64,000 bases of DNA from Prosopocoilus inquinatus (GCA_036172665.1 CM069876.1:34875001-34939000), one strand, 5' to 3'; shown: positions 23,574 to 35,464, counted from the first letter of the stretch. Made by a program: numbers and translations. Notes: a model not told the origin generated them from the sequence alone.

Positions 23574-23947
23574 CTTCTACTATGTTCTTAGCATGAATTG
23601 TTACACATTTGCAGTGTTGCCACATGGCCAAACATATTTTACCCTCTCTCTAAACTCAAATTATTCTTTTTCGCAAGAAAATACCCTCTCGCCGATTCAC
23701 GACGATTCTTTTATTTCATTTTTGTCATGATTATTCGAATTAAATTATTGCGCATCATAACCAGAAATCAGAATCGCATATTTCAATGTCATTGATAAGA
23801 GAGCGAGCAATATTGTCAAGGAAATGGAATAATTTATTTTTTAGTCGATTTCATTGCGTAATCCATTTTGTAATGGTCTGGCAAACGCCAAGAGTTTCAA
23901 ATTAATTTACGCGTCTTCTTCAGAGTGCGTTATAATGAACGGACGGC

Positions 23948-24532
23948 GTCTACACGAACATTAATTAAGGCCGCTGTTATGGAGTAACATCGCCGTTCGT
24001 GTGACAACCGTTGCTACAAAGCCGGTTTAGTAACTTCACATCCGCGAGGCAACTGGCGAGGCGTGGCGTTAGTAACACCGGTTTTATAGTTCGTGTAAAC
24101 AATTTATGACTGTGGTTAACGTTGCTACCAACGAATAGGTACAACAGCGACATCCTAATATCGCTTTTTTACCTGACATTGCAGTAGGATGGATAAATTG
24201 AAGCGGGTTTGCTACATAATAAGCTACCCTATGCAAGGCGGCCATGCTTGTTATCAAAACATAATAAAAGTTTTAAAAATTCTTTGTTACTAATCGTTTT
24301 TGATTGCTACCAACTTCTTCAGTTTGAATGATCCTAACCTTTGTTCGTTATGCACGCTCGTTGTGGCTGTGTATTTTCTGTTTTATTCATTTACAGTTGG
24401 CAATGTAATTAGCTGTTCTAAACAGATCTAAATAACGTCCATAGAGAAACACGTGTAAACAGGGTTCGAAAACCGGCGTTATTAACAACCGACGTTATTA
24501 ACACCAGACACAAAGGTCGTGTAAACGCAGAC
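23948..24532. mobile_element. MITE copy B carrying a nested insertion
   Basis: The ends (GTCTACACGAAC and GTCGTGTAAACGCAGAC) and body match copy A at 16,857-17,227. Copy B is about 215 bp longer because a segment at about 24,129-24,390 interrupts it. That segment is homologous, inverted, to 20,290-20,455. The nesting gives relative ages: copy B inserted first. Confidence 0.75.
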
Positions 24533-25402
24533 ATGGATAGAGTGCACTGCTCACATGATGACGTCAAATTATATGAGATTCCGGTATCTAATAATAATAA
24601 TGTAGTAACTTTTCATTCAAAATAACCGTAAAATGCAACAATGTATGTTAAATATTTCGTGTAAATTTAGTTTTTAATTTTTGCCGACCTGTGTAACATC
24701 TACTTTTAAGATCTCTTGAACTAATAAAGACTATTATTATTATTATCATCGAAAAACCGAAAAACAATAATACAAACTGTGAGGAGTACCAGCTACTATA
24801 GACTCTCAATTCTTCTCATTTGACAATTTGACATTTGAGTCACTTGCATTTTAATATTTTATTATAAATTGTAGCCTTTTCCTCTGGTCGCACTTTCTTG
24901 CACTCAGCGCGCACTGAGTATATCTCCATCTCGGTTTAGCTTTATGTAATAGAACGAGACACTCAGTTCACACTGGTGCAGCCAGCGGAAAACACCATTA
25001 AATAGTTTATCTCGAAAAGTGAATCTTTTCAAAAAAGTTACCCCTTTACTCGTTGTTTCATAAAAAAGGTAGAACCCTCCTATCTGGCAACTCGTTACAG
25101 TTTGTCTCCGTATTTATAACTAGAGATCGGAATAACATATTCACACTCCTCTGGGTACTTGCGTCAATACAATCAATTTTTTCATTTATGTATAAGACGC
25201 CGTCACTTCATATCATGACCTGTTTAGGAATTGTCGTGGTTATACAATACAAAACCAATAAATACTCATTGTCTGCGTATTGCATGCTCATGGCAACGCC
25301 CTAAAATGCTCAAAGTATACTTATGACTAAAGCCCGAATGTTTAGACCGTAAAAAGCAGAAAAATGCACGTACTTGATTTGTATGACCTAATTATGATAC
25401 CA
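24533..25402. other. Noncoding; possible LINE 3' tail
   Basis: At about 24,690-24,748 the sequence ends in AATAAAGACTATTATTATTA, typical of 5'-truncated non-LTR retrotransposon tails. Otherwise nothing is recognised. Confidence 0.3.
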
Positions 25403-25565
25403 GGTATTTATTTTCTCGTGATAGTTTCTTAAAAAGATCCAATAAAGTTAAATAAAACATTAAAATTAAAATAATTATCCAAAATTTTGTACAAAATGAT
25501 AATTTTAATATTTTATTTAACGCTATTGGACCCTTTTATGAACCCACTACGAGAAAATAAATACC
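25403..25565. mobile_element. Foldback MITE, about 163 bp
   Basis: GGTATTTATTTTCTCGTG at the left is inverted at the right as CACTACGAGAAAATAAATACC with one extra base, and the homology continues inward through AAATAAAACATTAAAATTA, so the arms cover most of the element. Confidence 0.8.
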
Positions 25566-26147
25566 AAGGGCATATTGCATACTAAGACACAAGCTAATAG
25601 TATTAGCATTGTAACTTGTAAGTTGCATAACATAACTATACGACTTATGAATTATATACTAATATTACTAGTAAGGATAGGATTAGAATAAGTACACGCC
25701 ATCGTTTCAGTAGCGCCGTAAAAATGCATCATCATGCAGGCACATCGTGTAATGGGAAGGTGAAAATAATTTACGGCGTTCTTACTGTATGATGCAATGT
25801 GGCGATATACTCCGGTGATCGAAGTACAACTGGTCAACTAATTACTCTAAAAATTTTTACACATTGAAACAAGAAGAGTTGATTGCATAACTGTAATTTT
25901 TTATTGTGGCAATATTGCTCTGTTTTTTGTTATACTGAGTAACACCGTTGCTGTAGCGGCGTTAATAGTCTCCGTGGTCCTCGCGTTTGTTTACACGCTA
26001 CGGTCTAATATCTTATATGCTGCTATGCCTGCTTCATTAGAATTTGAACCGCCCAAAATATATTTCCCCGATACATAATTATTAGCTTGTATTTTATTAT
26101 GCAATATGTATGTATGTAAGAAATAAAAATGTAATTTCACATGGATT
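25566..26147. other. Noncoding, nothing recognised
   Basis: AT-rich sequence downstream of the 26,162 exon with no supported gene or clear repeat. Confidence 0.35.
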
Positions 26148-26161
26148 GCTTTATTTATGTT

Positions 26162-26394
26162 TTATTTTTGTACATCGTATGTAGTTTTGTGGATGAACTG
26201 TACGTGGTGTTTAACGTGCTGTCTCAGTCTTCCTTTGTACGTACAGGAGCTGAACGGACACGAAAACGCCGATTCCTTACCGCAATAGTAATTCATGTGC
26301 CTCAACAAGTTCCTCCGCAGCGAATAAGACCTTCCGCAGCTGGAGCACGGAAAATTCCGCTTCGATTTTAAATTAGCACCCGCGATAGTTTTAC
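26162..26394 (-). CDS. lola alternative terminal exon, C2HC + Cx4C C2H2 fingers
   Basis: The acceptor, a run of A/T ending TTTTTTAG, precedes 26,394. The exon encodes 76 residues. Finger 1 is C16, C19, H32 and C37 (CSSCGRSYSLRRNL). Finger 2 is C45, C50, H63 and H68 (CPFSSCTYKGRLRQH). The linker is CGKESAF. It is a close paralog of the exon at 39,207, and its first half is duplicated next door at 26,539. The stop TAA lies inside AATAAA (26,161-26,166), with a second AATAAA at 26,150-26,155, so the 3' untranslated region must be very short. Confidence 0.92.
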
Positions 26395-26538
26395 CTAAAA
26401 AAAAAAGGAAAGCTTACTACATTTAATACTCTTTTATTATCAAATGTAGTAAGTAAGCAGCGAGTAAGGAAATTTGCTTCTCACACTTTTTCTGATTTTA
26501 TTAATACACGGGATTGGTCACACGCAAGTACTTTACGT

Positions 26539-26666
26539 TTAGAATTCCTTACCGCAGAAGTAATTCATGTGCCTCAACAAGTTCCTCTGCAGCGTATAAG
26601 ACCTTCCGCAGCTCGAGCATGGAAAATTCCGATTTGATTTTAAATCAGCATCAGCGACAGTTTCAC
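26539..26666 (-). pseudogene. Truncated duplicate lola exon carrying finger 1 only
   Basis: The acceptor and phase are intact (exon base 26,666). The 41-residue frame is nearly identical to the first half of the 26,162 exon: ligands C16, C19, H32 and C37 followed by CGKEF and a stop. Finger 2 is absent. The duplication covers about 265 bp including upstream intron (unit 26,276-26,540 repeated at 26,549-26,810; acceptor-to-acceptor distance 272). Some residues (SLRR to TLQR) instead match the 39,207 exon, which hints at gene conversion or an intermediate age. It could be a dead copy or could encode a single-finger isoform. Confidence 0.8.
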
Positions 26667-26820
26667 CTAAAAAAAAATAGGAAAGGTTACTAGATTTAAT
26701 ACTCGTTTACCATGAAATGTAGTAAGTAAGCAGCGAGTAAGGAAATTTACTTCTCACACTTTTACTAATTTTATTAATATACGGGAGTGGTCACACGCAA
26801 TTACGTAGTTACATTGGTGG

Positions 26821-27074
26821 CTAATTAATTTTGGCTATGACGGTAAGATTCAGCTCGTCTTCGGAGCACTTGTGGAAATTCCTTAGGTGTTGTTTCACGT
26901 GGTGCTTCAACTTGCCCCTGTACATGCAGGTGTCGATGGGGCACACGAATCTGGGTTCCTTTTCGCACAGGTAGTTCACGTGGTAGTAGAGGCTGTTTTT
27001 CTTCGTGTATATCTTGCTGCAGGTGTGGCACTGGTGGATTTCGTCGGGGAATTTTAATTTTCTGGAAGTGAAAC
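26821..27074 (-). CDS. lola alternative terminal exon, C2HC + Cx4C C2H2 fingers
   Basis: The acceptor TTTCAG precedes 27,074 and 83 residues plus TAG follow. Finger 1 is C15, C18, H31 and C36. Finger 2 is C44, C49, H62 and H67. The linker reads CEKEPRF, with glutamate replacing the usual glycine. The helix YRGKLKHHVKQH is closest to the 21,718 exon. A hydrophobic/acidic tail (SEDELNLTVIAKIN) extends beyond finger 2, as in that paralog. AATAAA-like sequence on the minus strand at about 26,768-26,773 could end the transcript, inside the duplicated intron segment. Confidence 0.92.
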
Positions 27075-27109
27075 CTGAAAGAACGGGTGTTAGTACTTTT
27101 CATTCACCT

Positions 27110-27318
27110 CTTAGATAAACAATGATAGTAAGTAACAGTTAGCTGACAAGAGTCTGCTACAGTTTGAGCCTAACGGTACAACTAACACAAATTTTACCTG
27201 AGTTGAAATTGAATTAGGCCTAGAAAATTGCCATCGGAGGTTTAGGCAACTGCTAGGATCGAACCCCGGATCCCTAGCTTTGTAGATGGGTGACCCACGC
27301 ACACGGCTATCACAGCTG
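27110..27318 (-). mobile_element. Probable tRNA-derived SINE
   Basis: On the minus strand the head reads GATAGCCGTGTGCGTGG (A-box-like) and about 40 bases later GGGGTTCGATCCTAGCA, a good B box (GGTTCGATCC). The following about 150 bases do not fold as tRNA. This A-box/B-box head plus unrelated body is the structure of a SINE. No intact cloverleaf is present, so it is not called a tRNA gene. Confidence 0.55.
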
Positions 27319-27489
27319 AATACTTTCTGTCCTTCACTTTATAATTTTAAGATATACGGTAACAGTAATAATAAAAGCTTAAGGCATGGAATTTCGAAAT
27401 TTTGTCCTTAGATCAATTTGGAGTGATATAAACAACATTAAATTCTTACTGTCATATAACTTAACATAATTACATACTAATATAAAATA

Positions 27490-28074
27490 TACAGGGTGCT
27501 GCATTTTGAAATGTAACATAGGAAATCCCATGTTAATTTAAAGGTGCTCGAATATTGGCTTTCTTAATTATTTTACAATAAAATTCCATTTAGGTTTTTT
27601 AAAGTACCCTTCAAGGTGAATCTGTTTGTGAAATTTGAGAATCTTTCATTTGCTCAGTTTCAAGATATTAAAAAAAAGTTCTGTAACTAAATTCAATTTA
27701 TACCAAACTATTAGTACAGCCCTGATCAATGATAGTGAAAACTGAACATATAATTAATAAATATGGTCATTTTTGAAGAAGATTGATAGAAGAAACTTTT
27801 CTAGTAATTTATTTTAATTTTGACTGATCAAGGCCGTGCTGATAGTTTGATAAAAATTAAATTTCGTTACTGATCTTTCTTAAATATCTCGAAACTGAGC
27901 GAATGAAATATTCTCAAACTCGACAGACAGATTCATCTTGAAGAGCACTTTAAAAAACCTAAATGGAATTTTGCTGTAAAATAATTAGAGAAGCCAATGT
28001 TCGAGCACCTTTAAATTAACATGGGATTTCCTATGTTGCGATGCGTTTCAAAACGCAGCACCCTCTACAATCAT
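27490..28074. mobile_element. Long-arm MITE, about 585 bp, ACAGGGTG ends
   Basis: The left end TACAGGGTGCTGCATTTTGA and the right end (inverted) TGTAGAGGGTGCTGCGTTTT match, and inverted homology continues for about 190 bp through ATCCCATGTTAATTTAAAGG and CTAAATGGAATTTT blocks. The centre is AT-rich and noncoding. Confidence 0.8.
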
Positions 28075-28258
28075 TTTTGTGCGGCGACTTCTTTAGGAAA
28101 ATTATAATTTTCCTGAAGAAGCTGCCAAACACACAGCGAAACCACCACTTACTACTCAATTTTTGTCCAAGTTTCCACACAAAGATATTGCTTCGATTAG
28201 AAAAATTAATAATCAAAACGTTATGTTTAATGTGAGACTGTGGCTTGCCTAACAATAA

Positions 28259-28298
28259 ATTTGACTCCTAACCACAATATTGTGGTTAGGAGTCAAAT
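28259..28298. repeat. Perfect 40-bp palindrome downstream of a finger exon
   Basis: The two 20-base arms (ATTTGACTCCTAACCACAAT and its inverted copy) meet without a spacer at 28,278/28,279. It lies about 75 bp past the stop of the 28,374 exon, just beyond an AATAAA on the minus strand at about 28,303-28,310. Confidence 0.9.
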
Positions 28299-28373
28299 CC
28301 AAATTTATTATCAAAATATTAACTTAGTATAAAAATAAAACAAAATGAATCTGTTTAATATTTAATTTTTCTT

Positions 28374-28570
28374 TTACAGGCGACATGCTGTCAGGTGTTT
28401 GTGTCGTCGTTGGACGTGTGATTTTAGGTGGACTTTTTGTTTGCACTTTTTGGGGCAAGCTGGACAGTGGAACATCGGCTCGACGCCGCACTCCAACTTC
28501 GTGTGGCGTCGCAAAGCGAATTTCGACCTGTACATTTTTCGGCAGGCGGGGCAAATGAACAAGGCCGGTC
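28374..28570 (-). CDS. lola alternative terminal exon, C2HC + Cx2C C2H2 fingers
   Basis: The acceptor ATTTCAG precedes 28,570 and 64 residues plus TAA follow. Finger 1 is C6, C9, H22 and C27 and starts almost at the splice junction. Finger 2 is C35, C38, H51 and H56, with an additional cysteine at C42. The linker is CGVEPMF. The second finger is strongly basic (KKCKQKVHLKSH). A likely polyadenylation signal lies about 65 bp after the stop, followed by a perfect 40-bp palindrome. Confidence 0.92.
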
Positions 28571-31500
28571 CTGAAATTAGAGGTGTTAAAAGGTTTGACT
28601 CTCGTTTTTGAACCTCAAATTAAACGCGGCATCAAGAAACAGTCCGACTTCCAAGTTTCATGTTTAGTAATAACTAGGGTCCGGTTTCAGATATTTTTTT
28701 TTAATTAAAGAAACGGGGCGTCGCTGGTAGTCGTGTACCAATAATAATATTGTAGTCTTGCACTAAAATAAATTGGGAACGCTTCAGCTGATTGTCTTGC
28801 AAACTAAAACGCAAGTCGTCCACATACGTATTCCTTCTCTTGGCCGTTGAATCTTGCCAGTGTTGAATAATTCGCCGGCCTGTTTATTGATTTGGAGGAC
28901 GAATTCGAGCATATTTTTTATGAAAACCAAACCGCAAGCATACGCGCTAATTTAATTTGATATAAAGACTGATCATGTAGCGAGTTAACAGCGAGAGGCT
29001 AACACTACGCGGAGCGGGGCGTTATAATATACTTATCCGGGAGTTGACGATAGCTATGGAAAAGAAATCGGCTCACTCTTTCCGCGAACAGTACGAAAAT
29101 TTAGTATTCGGGCTGTATAAAGGCCTTTTCGGAAACTCGCTCGGAGCGCTCTGGTTACTATATCTTTCTGACTCTTGCACACACTAAGTCTCTAGGTTTC
29201 CTCTTTCACATTTCCGCTCGGGTTATGTTTAGAGCGAGTTTCCGAAACGCCTACAATAACTTCTGGGACGTGCAGAACACTCAGAGGGCATCGCTTGCCT
29301 TCCCACTCAACAAAAATTAGATGCATCGGAGCCTCGAAAGGAGACAATAGCACATTCGGCGTAAAAAACGTCGAACACTAAGTGGCCAGAATTCTTTTCC
29401 GTGATGATAACAAAAATAAGTAGTGAGTTTCTTGATTTTGTAATTAAAACAGAATTTTAATGTAACAAAAAAGTTGAGGAGTGTTTTGAAATATTTTTAT
29501 TAACTTTGGTGATTTTAATTATAAACGAAAAGTAGTCGTCGTGTTACTGAAATCGGGGGAATTTTTAAAAGTCACAGCCGAAAGTTTTAAAACGTTTTTA
29601 AATAAAATCTCCTCTACGAAAAAGTACCGAGACATCAAAAATTATTTTGGTCAAGGGCTTTAAAGTACTTTTCGCTGTAGCAATCTATTAGTATCTAGCG
29701 ATAGGACGCAATCTTGTGCACCATCTGTTATCAAAGAAACCGCCGTTATAATGTTAAGAATTTCCGTTTTGCATTTTATTGGGTTTTATTTGCGTTTTAA
29801 TAGCAAACACCTGCGTCGACTTTCTTTACCGGCATATTATTTGCGTTTTAATAGCGTCGGCTTTCTTTACCGGCAAATTTCAAAGGAGTTCCGGCCGAAG
29901 CAGTTTCGTTTCGTTTCCGAGCCCGTTACATGACATACGATTACAAGGGGGATGACTTTCTGTGTTACCAGGCGCGTTGATTGGGTATCGGAATCAAACT
30001 AAATTCAAAAAACAAGTAAAATACAAACAAATTCAAAGAAGCAAAAGAACAAAACAAAGAAATCAACAAAACTTTAAACAAAATTTAAACTGTGTACGAG
30101 GTTTGATTTACTAGCAGCCATAGTTACGATCTTCTTCGAAGCAGGTTTCGTGCAGTGTCGGGGCTGACTTCCTCAGGAGAGTACCGTATATTACGGTTAA
30201 GGCTGGGTTTTACCAGTGCCTCGAAGAAACAAAAGTATTGGTACTTTTAGTATCTGTCCCAGTTCGACCTTTGGTTTTAATTAGGGATCACGACGAGTAC
30301 CCGGTTTATTTAGATGGAACCGGTTCCTCTTTTTGAATACCCGTTACCCGATAACTACCCGACACCCGATAATTACACATTATCTGATATTCCGAAACTG
30401 CCGAACAACCAAGTAGTCTTCATTTCATTTTGCCTGATGTGACCTACATTAACATTTTGCTCGAACGAGCATCAATTACTTCAGATAATTCTATACTGGT
30501 TTTTTTAAATTGTTAGTCGATACTTATCGAATAGCCAAGTAGTTGTCGGATATCGGGTACTTATCGGATACCCGAGTACTTATCGAGTAACGGGTAACTA
30601 CCCGGGTATCAATAACGGGTACCCGGGTAGTAAACTTAACGTGTAACGATATCGCTAGTTTTAATCTACCTTCTACTTCGGGCTTAAGAACCCAATTTTG
30701 AGAATAAGCTGCAGCAAATGTCTGATATCCCAACAGATGGTGAGCTAGATAATTCGAGTCCTGCCAGTGCCAGCTTGGCTGACGAACTTACGAGTTTTCA
30801 AGATCACTATCGTGTCAGACGGACCTCGACTTGAACAAGCCTTTATCGGACGTGTAACATGCAACGTTGCAGAGTAACAGGCGGGAAGTTCAAATATTTA
30901 TTATGCAACATGGCAATGGCTGAGTTTGGTGAGGGTTGCTGAATTTGCGCTGGCGTTTTAATTACATAACTCCTAATCTGTTGAAGTAATCTCTTGCAAT
31001 TTGTAAGCGAAAGCGGATCAGTTTACGTTGTAAGAATCCAGATTTTTAGGATAATTATTATTTATAATTCAGTACACTTATTTAATTCGGATACTTTATT
31101 AAGTTAGAATTCGTATCATGACTCATGAAGGATACATAACACGTGCAGCGTTATGCAATGAAAGTATTCGTCAAGCTTGCGATGTGTTTCCCGAGGAATT
31201 AGATCAAGGGCATTAATATCGCTGCAACATCGGGCAGAAATAATTATGCAACGACTGATGAATCATGTGAAAGAGCCTTGATTGAACCTTGATACTAGAA
31301 AAAATAAAATTAGTCATCAAGGTTACCATCACCTAATGCAAAGCTGACGTAGATTAAAGTAGGTCATCGGATCCCAATAAAATAAGTAGCTTTTCAGATC
31401 AGAGAGGAGTTCGTCAAGACAGTTGCCTAAGGCACGAACTCCTGTCATCTAGAAAAGTGCTTCTTCGATTTCGAATGAAAATTGATTGATTAAAAAAAAT

Positions 31501-33540
31501 TTAGAATTTTGAGAACTTTACGACGCGTGATACAAAAACTAATTTGTATTACGCGTCGTAAACTTCTCAAAATTGTAATTTTTTTTTAATCAATCAATTT
31601 TCCCAATTTAGTTTAATTTAAAGGTGTACCTAAGAAGCATCCACGATCGGCGAGAGTGAGTTTAAATAGAATAGAATATTTGTTGCTTAAAATTTAGCAT
31701 CTAGCAAAGGTCTTTAGAAATAAACTGATTTTTGTTAATTTTTCCTTCTCTATTTCATATTCTAGTTTTAATTTTGTGTCAATTGTTAAATTTTAATTAG
31801 GTAATTAATTAAATTAATTTCATTATTTTGTTTGTAATCTTTTATACTGTACTAAAACCTCTCTTTTGTTTCAATTTATATTTTGTAATTTAAAGCTTCG
31901 GGTTTTTATTTAAACGATAATAAGAAAGAACTAATTAAGAATACATAAGGAGTGGACAATTTTAGACAATTCCAAAAAATATAAGTTGACCCCATTCGAG
32001 CTATTCGTGGAAAACGATTTGGAAATCGTTTCTGGTTTTCCATGCGAAAACTAGGGCGCTACTAACAAAGAAATCGAAATTCAATGTCGTATGATTTGCT
32101 AAAAGAATTGGGGATAAAAGGGGATGAAAAGTGAGTTTCCAACCCCCGTCTGGACGTGCGTTCTCCAACGTTATTATCTTTTGGCATATCATTGTTTTAA
32201 ATTGAGCTTTGTGCTTTAAAGTAAACCAATTTGATTACGTCCCGTATACTGATTTTGTGACTTTGTTATGTTTTTTTTTTTTTACAAATACAGCGATGTT
32301 TATAAACTGAGGAATTTCCTTTTAGAATTTCTGGTTAAAATTATGCGGCGTTCAATTTTTCGCGTTTACCACTTCTCACGCTCGTCGCGATAGAGCTGCT
32401 GGCATTGTGCGAAGTTAATTTTCACGGCACTACATCTTGCTAGTGGGCAAGTAGGAAGCAAGTTTAATATCAAGCTTCTCCTCTAGATTATACAATTTGG
32501 ATAAGTAGTTACGAGCAAGTAAATCTGCTTTTACGGACGAACGTTTTCTGAATTCTAAACAAGTTCAATAATTAAGCAAATATAAAGGTGGGCGGGCCAA
32601 TCACCTTACAGACGATATTTAAAAATTTTGAAACCTAATAAATTTAACGATATGTGATATAAAATCTTGCACAGAGTGACAGAGAAGTATCGAAACAACC
32701 AATGAACATTCATTGTGGTAGCCCGCCCGTCTCTCTCAATTCTCATAAGATTTTATATTAAATATTGCTTGCTGCCATACGAGCCTAAGGTATCAGATTG
32801 CGAAATTAGGAAAAGAAAAACTTAGAGAAAGCGTGTATACACAGTTATAAGGGGATGAGCTGATAGCAAGTTCTACATCATGGATAGAAGACAGAAACAA
32901 AAGTAGAATAGAGAACGTAAAGGATATCGTTACTACCATAGGAGATTAGACACGAGTGTTAGGTATTTCTGAAGCCTTCAGTTAATGTGTGTTCATTTAG
33001 TGCCATGTTATGAACTGTATCAATCACATCTGGCGTTGTAGCTGTTTTTAGTCGCTTATTGTGGGTGTCTTCTCCTTTTGCAACCACATTATTTTCACCT
33101 ATCATAGATAACGTACTCAAGCCAACACCATCTATGACTTCATTATTCTAGGAATCGCATGTTCCTAACTTGCAGGCATGCGCGGTCATGTCGTGAATAT
33201 TTTCTAATTTACGTTTGGCTGATTTCGTACGTGGTAAGAACGTTCTCGCGCTCGTGACGGCCATTTCGGCCTTCTGGTTTTGCTGTAACTCCTGTCATTG
33301 AATGTGTTCTCTAAACACTGTCCTCTAAAAGTAAAAGTTAGATAAAAATAAGGAATTGATACACCACTGCGTAATACTAAATATTTATTAATAAACTTTC
33401 CATATCCCACAACACTAAAAAAACCAAAACGGTTAACATTTAATAAAAAATAATTCTATTATACAGCGTTTCACTCTTAATTGGCAGTGCAAAGTTTAGT
33501 CAGACTGTACATTTTAGAAATTGGAACTTACTAACTAAAA
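28571..33540. repeat. Long intron without finger exons; assorted repeats
   Basis: No exon signature was found in 5 kb. Visible structure: a direct repeat (ATTTGCGTTTTAATAGC, GTCGGCTTTCTTTACCGGCA) at 29,788-29,877; a region rich in TACCCG/CGGGTA in both orientations at 30,292-30,640; a foldback element at 31,478-31,601 with arms of about 55 bp (AAAATTGATTGATTAAAAA, ACGACGCGTGATACAAA); and a segment at 32,580-32,790 related to 34,150-34,420 (GTGACAGAGAAG, AACCAATGAAC). Confidence 0.45.
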
Positions 33541-33729
33541 TTTTTATTTAATACATGGTAATACAACTTGTTTCGTAATAAAGAAAATGTCGAACATCGG
33601 AAAGCCAAACATACATTCGGCAAGCAAAAAGGGATAGCGTTATAGGAGAATCGGAGAGGTAATAAGTGATAGAGATATAGTCCAATGCCATTGAAGACTG
33701 AAACGCTCTGTAGTATATTGTACGCCCTT

Positions 33730-33947
33730 TCACTCAAAAATGTGATGGGTTTTCCGTAAATGCGCGTTCAAGTTATACTTTTGGTGGAACCTTTTGAAGC
33801 AAAACTCGCAAACGAATTGCGGTTCCTTTCCGCACTCGTACGTGATGTGGCTGCTTAGGTGCTTCTTGTATTTGTAATTTTTATTGCACAAGCTACAGTA
33901 GTACCTCGTTCCGAGTTTCCTCGCGAGTTTCCATCGCAGTAGCCCGC
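33730..33947 (-). CDS. lola alternative terminal exon, C2HC + Cx2C C2H2 fingers
   Basis: The acceptor CTGTTTCAG precedes 33,947 and 71 residues plus TGA follow. A basic lead-in (WKLARKLGTR) precedes finger 1 at C17, C20, H33 and C38. Finger 2 is C46, C49, H62 and H67. The linker is CGKEPQF. Finger 2 (CEFCFKRFHQKYNLNAH) has the FHQK/FYQK core shared with the 52,928, 58,423 and 59,937 exons. AATAAA at 33,541-33,546 on the minus strand could give a 3' untranslated region of about 185 bases. This is the only TGA stop I found in the set. Confidence 0.92.
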
Positions 33948-34466
33948 CTGAAACAGAAAACGTCGTTAATAAAAAGAAAATTGAGCTGATTCGGCCGGAA
34001 TAAATGGCATCCAGACATTAGGCTTGTTTTGGTTCTCGCACGGACAATTAGTTCTAGAACCATCAGGAGCATGCGCACATAAAAAAATGTCTACCTCGTT
34101 TGTTTTGCGCATGCTTGCTCCTAACAGGACTGTCTGTGAAAGGTCCGTGTGACACCTTGCAAGATTTGTTTCAATTTCATGCGCAAAGTGACAGAGAAGA
34201 TCGATTTAACCAATAAACGCAAACTCTGATAGCCTGTCTCTCTCACTTTCTGCAAGATCTTATACTCCCACAATTTTATATTATTATTATCAATTTGCTA
34301 TTTTCTCCTATATTATTGTATGTATGAATAATAAAGTTGAAAAATGAAAACTTTGTACTTACAATAAAGTCATTATTATTATTATTATATCAAATCTTGC
34401 ATGGTGTCATATGGGCTTAAGAACCAGAAGAAGTCTGTTACCACGTTTCGAATTGATTCTGTTAAC

Positions 34467-34648
34467 TTATTTGCTTTCATGTACGCGGTAGATGTGTCGT
34501 TTCAAGTTGCTGTTTCTTTTTGACTTGTACGAGCAGGTGGGGTATGTGCACTTGTAGGCCGGTTCTTTCCCGCAATCGTATTTCACGTGCACGTACAACG
34601 ATTGATCCTGCTTGTAGTTTTTGCCGCAGTTTTTACAGCGATGTTCAC
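34467..34648 (-). CDS. lola alternative terminal exon, C2HC + Cx4C C2H2 fingers, very short
   Basis: The acceptor TTTACAG precedes 34,648. The exon encodes only 59 residues plus TAA, with finger 1 starting at the third residue: C4, C7, H20 and C25. Finger 2 is C33, C38, H51 and H56. The linker is CGKEPAY. The YKSKRNSN stretch links it to the 16,164 exon. The repeat-rich sequence downstream has no canonical AATAAA close by on the minus strand. Confidence 0.92.
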
Positions 34649-34866
34649 CTGTAAATGGGCGTCATTAAAAATTATTGATAATCAGTGTGATATACAGATT
34701 GAAACAAAAAAAAATCAACAACGCAGTGATGTAATACTTATTCGCTTTATCTAAAGATTAATGGCCAATTCTAATGGCCAACTGCACGAAACACTTAAGA
34801 GCTTCGGTTAACTTTAAGCGTCGTTTGAAAATGACTTACGCAATGTTGTATAACCTCAAATGACAC

Positions 34867-35096
34867 AATAGGTGTGTTCTTTTTATCGCAAAACTCATTT
34901 CAACTCAGATAAATGTCATTTCCGTTCGTGCGAACAAGTAAGTTTGAATGTGTATTTCAACCTGGCAACCAATAGGAGTGCACGAGTGACAAGATAAGAG
35001 ATCGAAATTACAGTTCATACTTACTTGTTCATGCTAACGGAAATGACGTTGTATCTGAGTTGAGATGAGATTTGTGGCAAAAAGAACACGCCTATT
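34867..35096. mobile_element. MITE with about 75-bp inverted arms
   Basis: AATAGGTGTGTTCTTTTTAT at the left is inverted at the right (AAAAAGAACACGCCTATT), and the match continues through CAACTCAGATAAATGTCATT and CCGTTCGTGCGAACAAGTAAG with substitutions. Noncoding. Confidence 0.8.
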
Positions 35097-35464
35097 ATAA
35101 GTAAGCAGGGAAAATAATTCGGTCCCCTTAGTGTTGGACACTTTTTACACCGGATGTTCTACTTACTCCTTCCGCGGGTCCGATGCGTTTAAATTGCTAT
35201 AGAGTGGAAAGGGAAGGGTTACAGCGCGAGCGTTCCCACTTCGCAGAAGTTACTGTGGGCGGGGACTAATACAGTCCCAGTATTAAATTTTCGTACTGCT
35301 TGCGGAACAAGTGGGCCAATTTCTTATCCTTGTTTATAAGCAATACCTAAATTTAAGTCTTTAAATAAAATGTATATTTCAATTATTCACTTTATCAAGT
35401 ACATTAATTCTGGGAAAAAAACGCGTTTTTTACTTTTATCACTGTAGAGGTAGATGTCTAATGA
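35097..35464. repeat. Fragment of a dispersed repeat shared with 45,400 and 29,060
   Basis: About 35,170-35,310 contains CACTTCGCAGAAGTTACTGT, GTGGGCGGGG and TTAAATTTTCGTACTG. The same blocks in the same order occur at about 45,405-45,535, and part of them inverted at about 29,080-29,130. Confidence 0.6.

Noticed and set aside
27234..27310. Functional tRNA gene
   Set aside because: A and B boxes are visible but no acceptor stem or anticodon arm can be folded; a SINE head explains it better.
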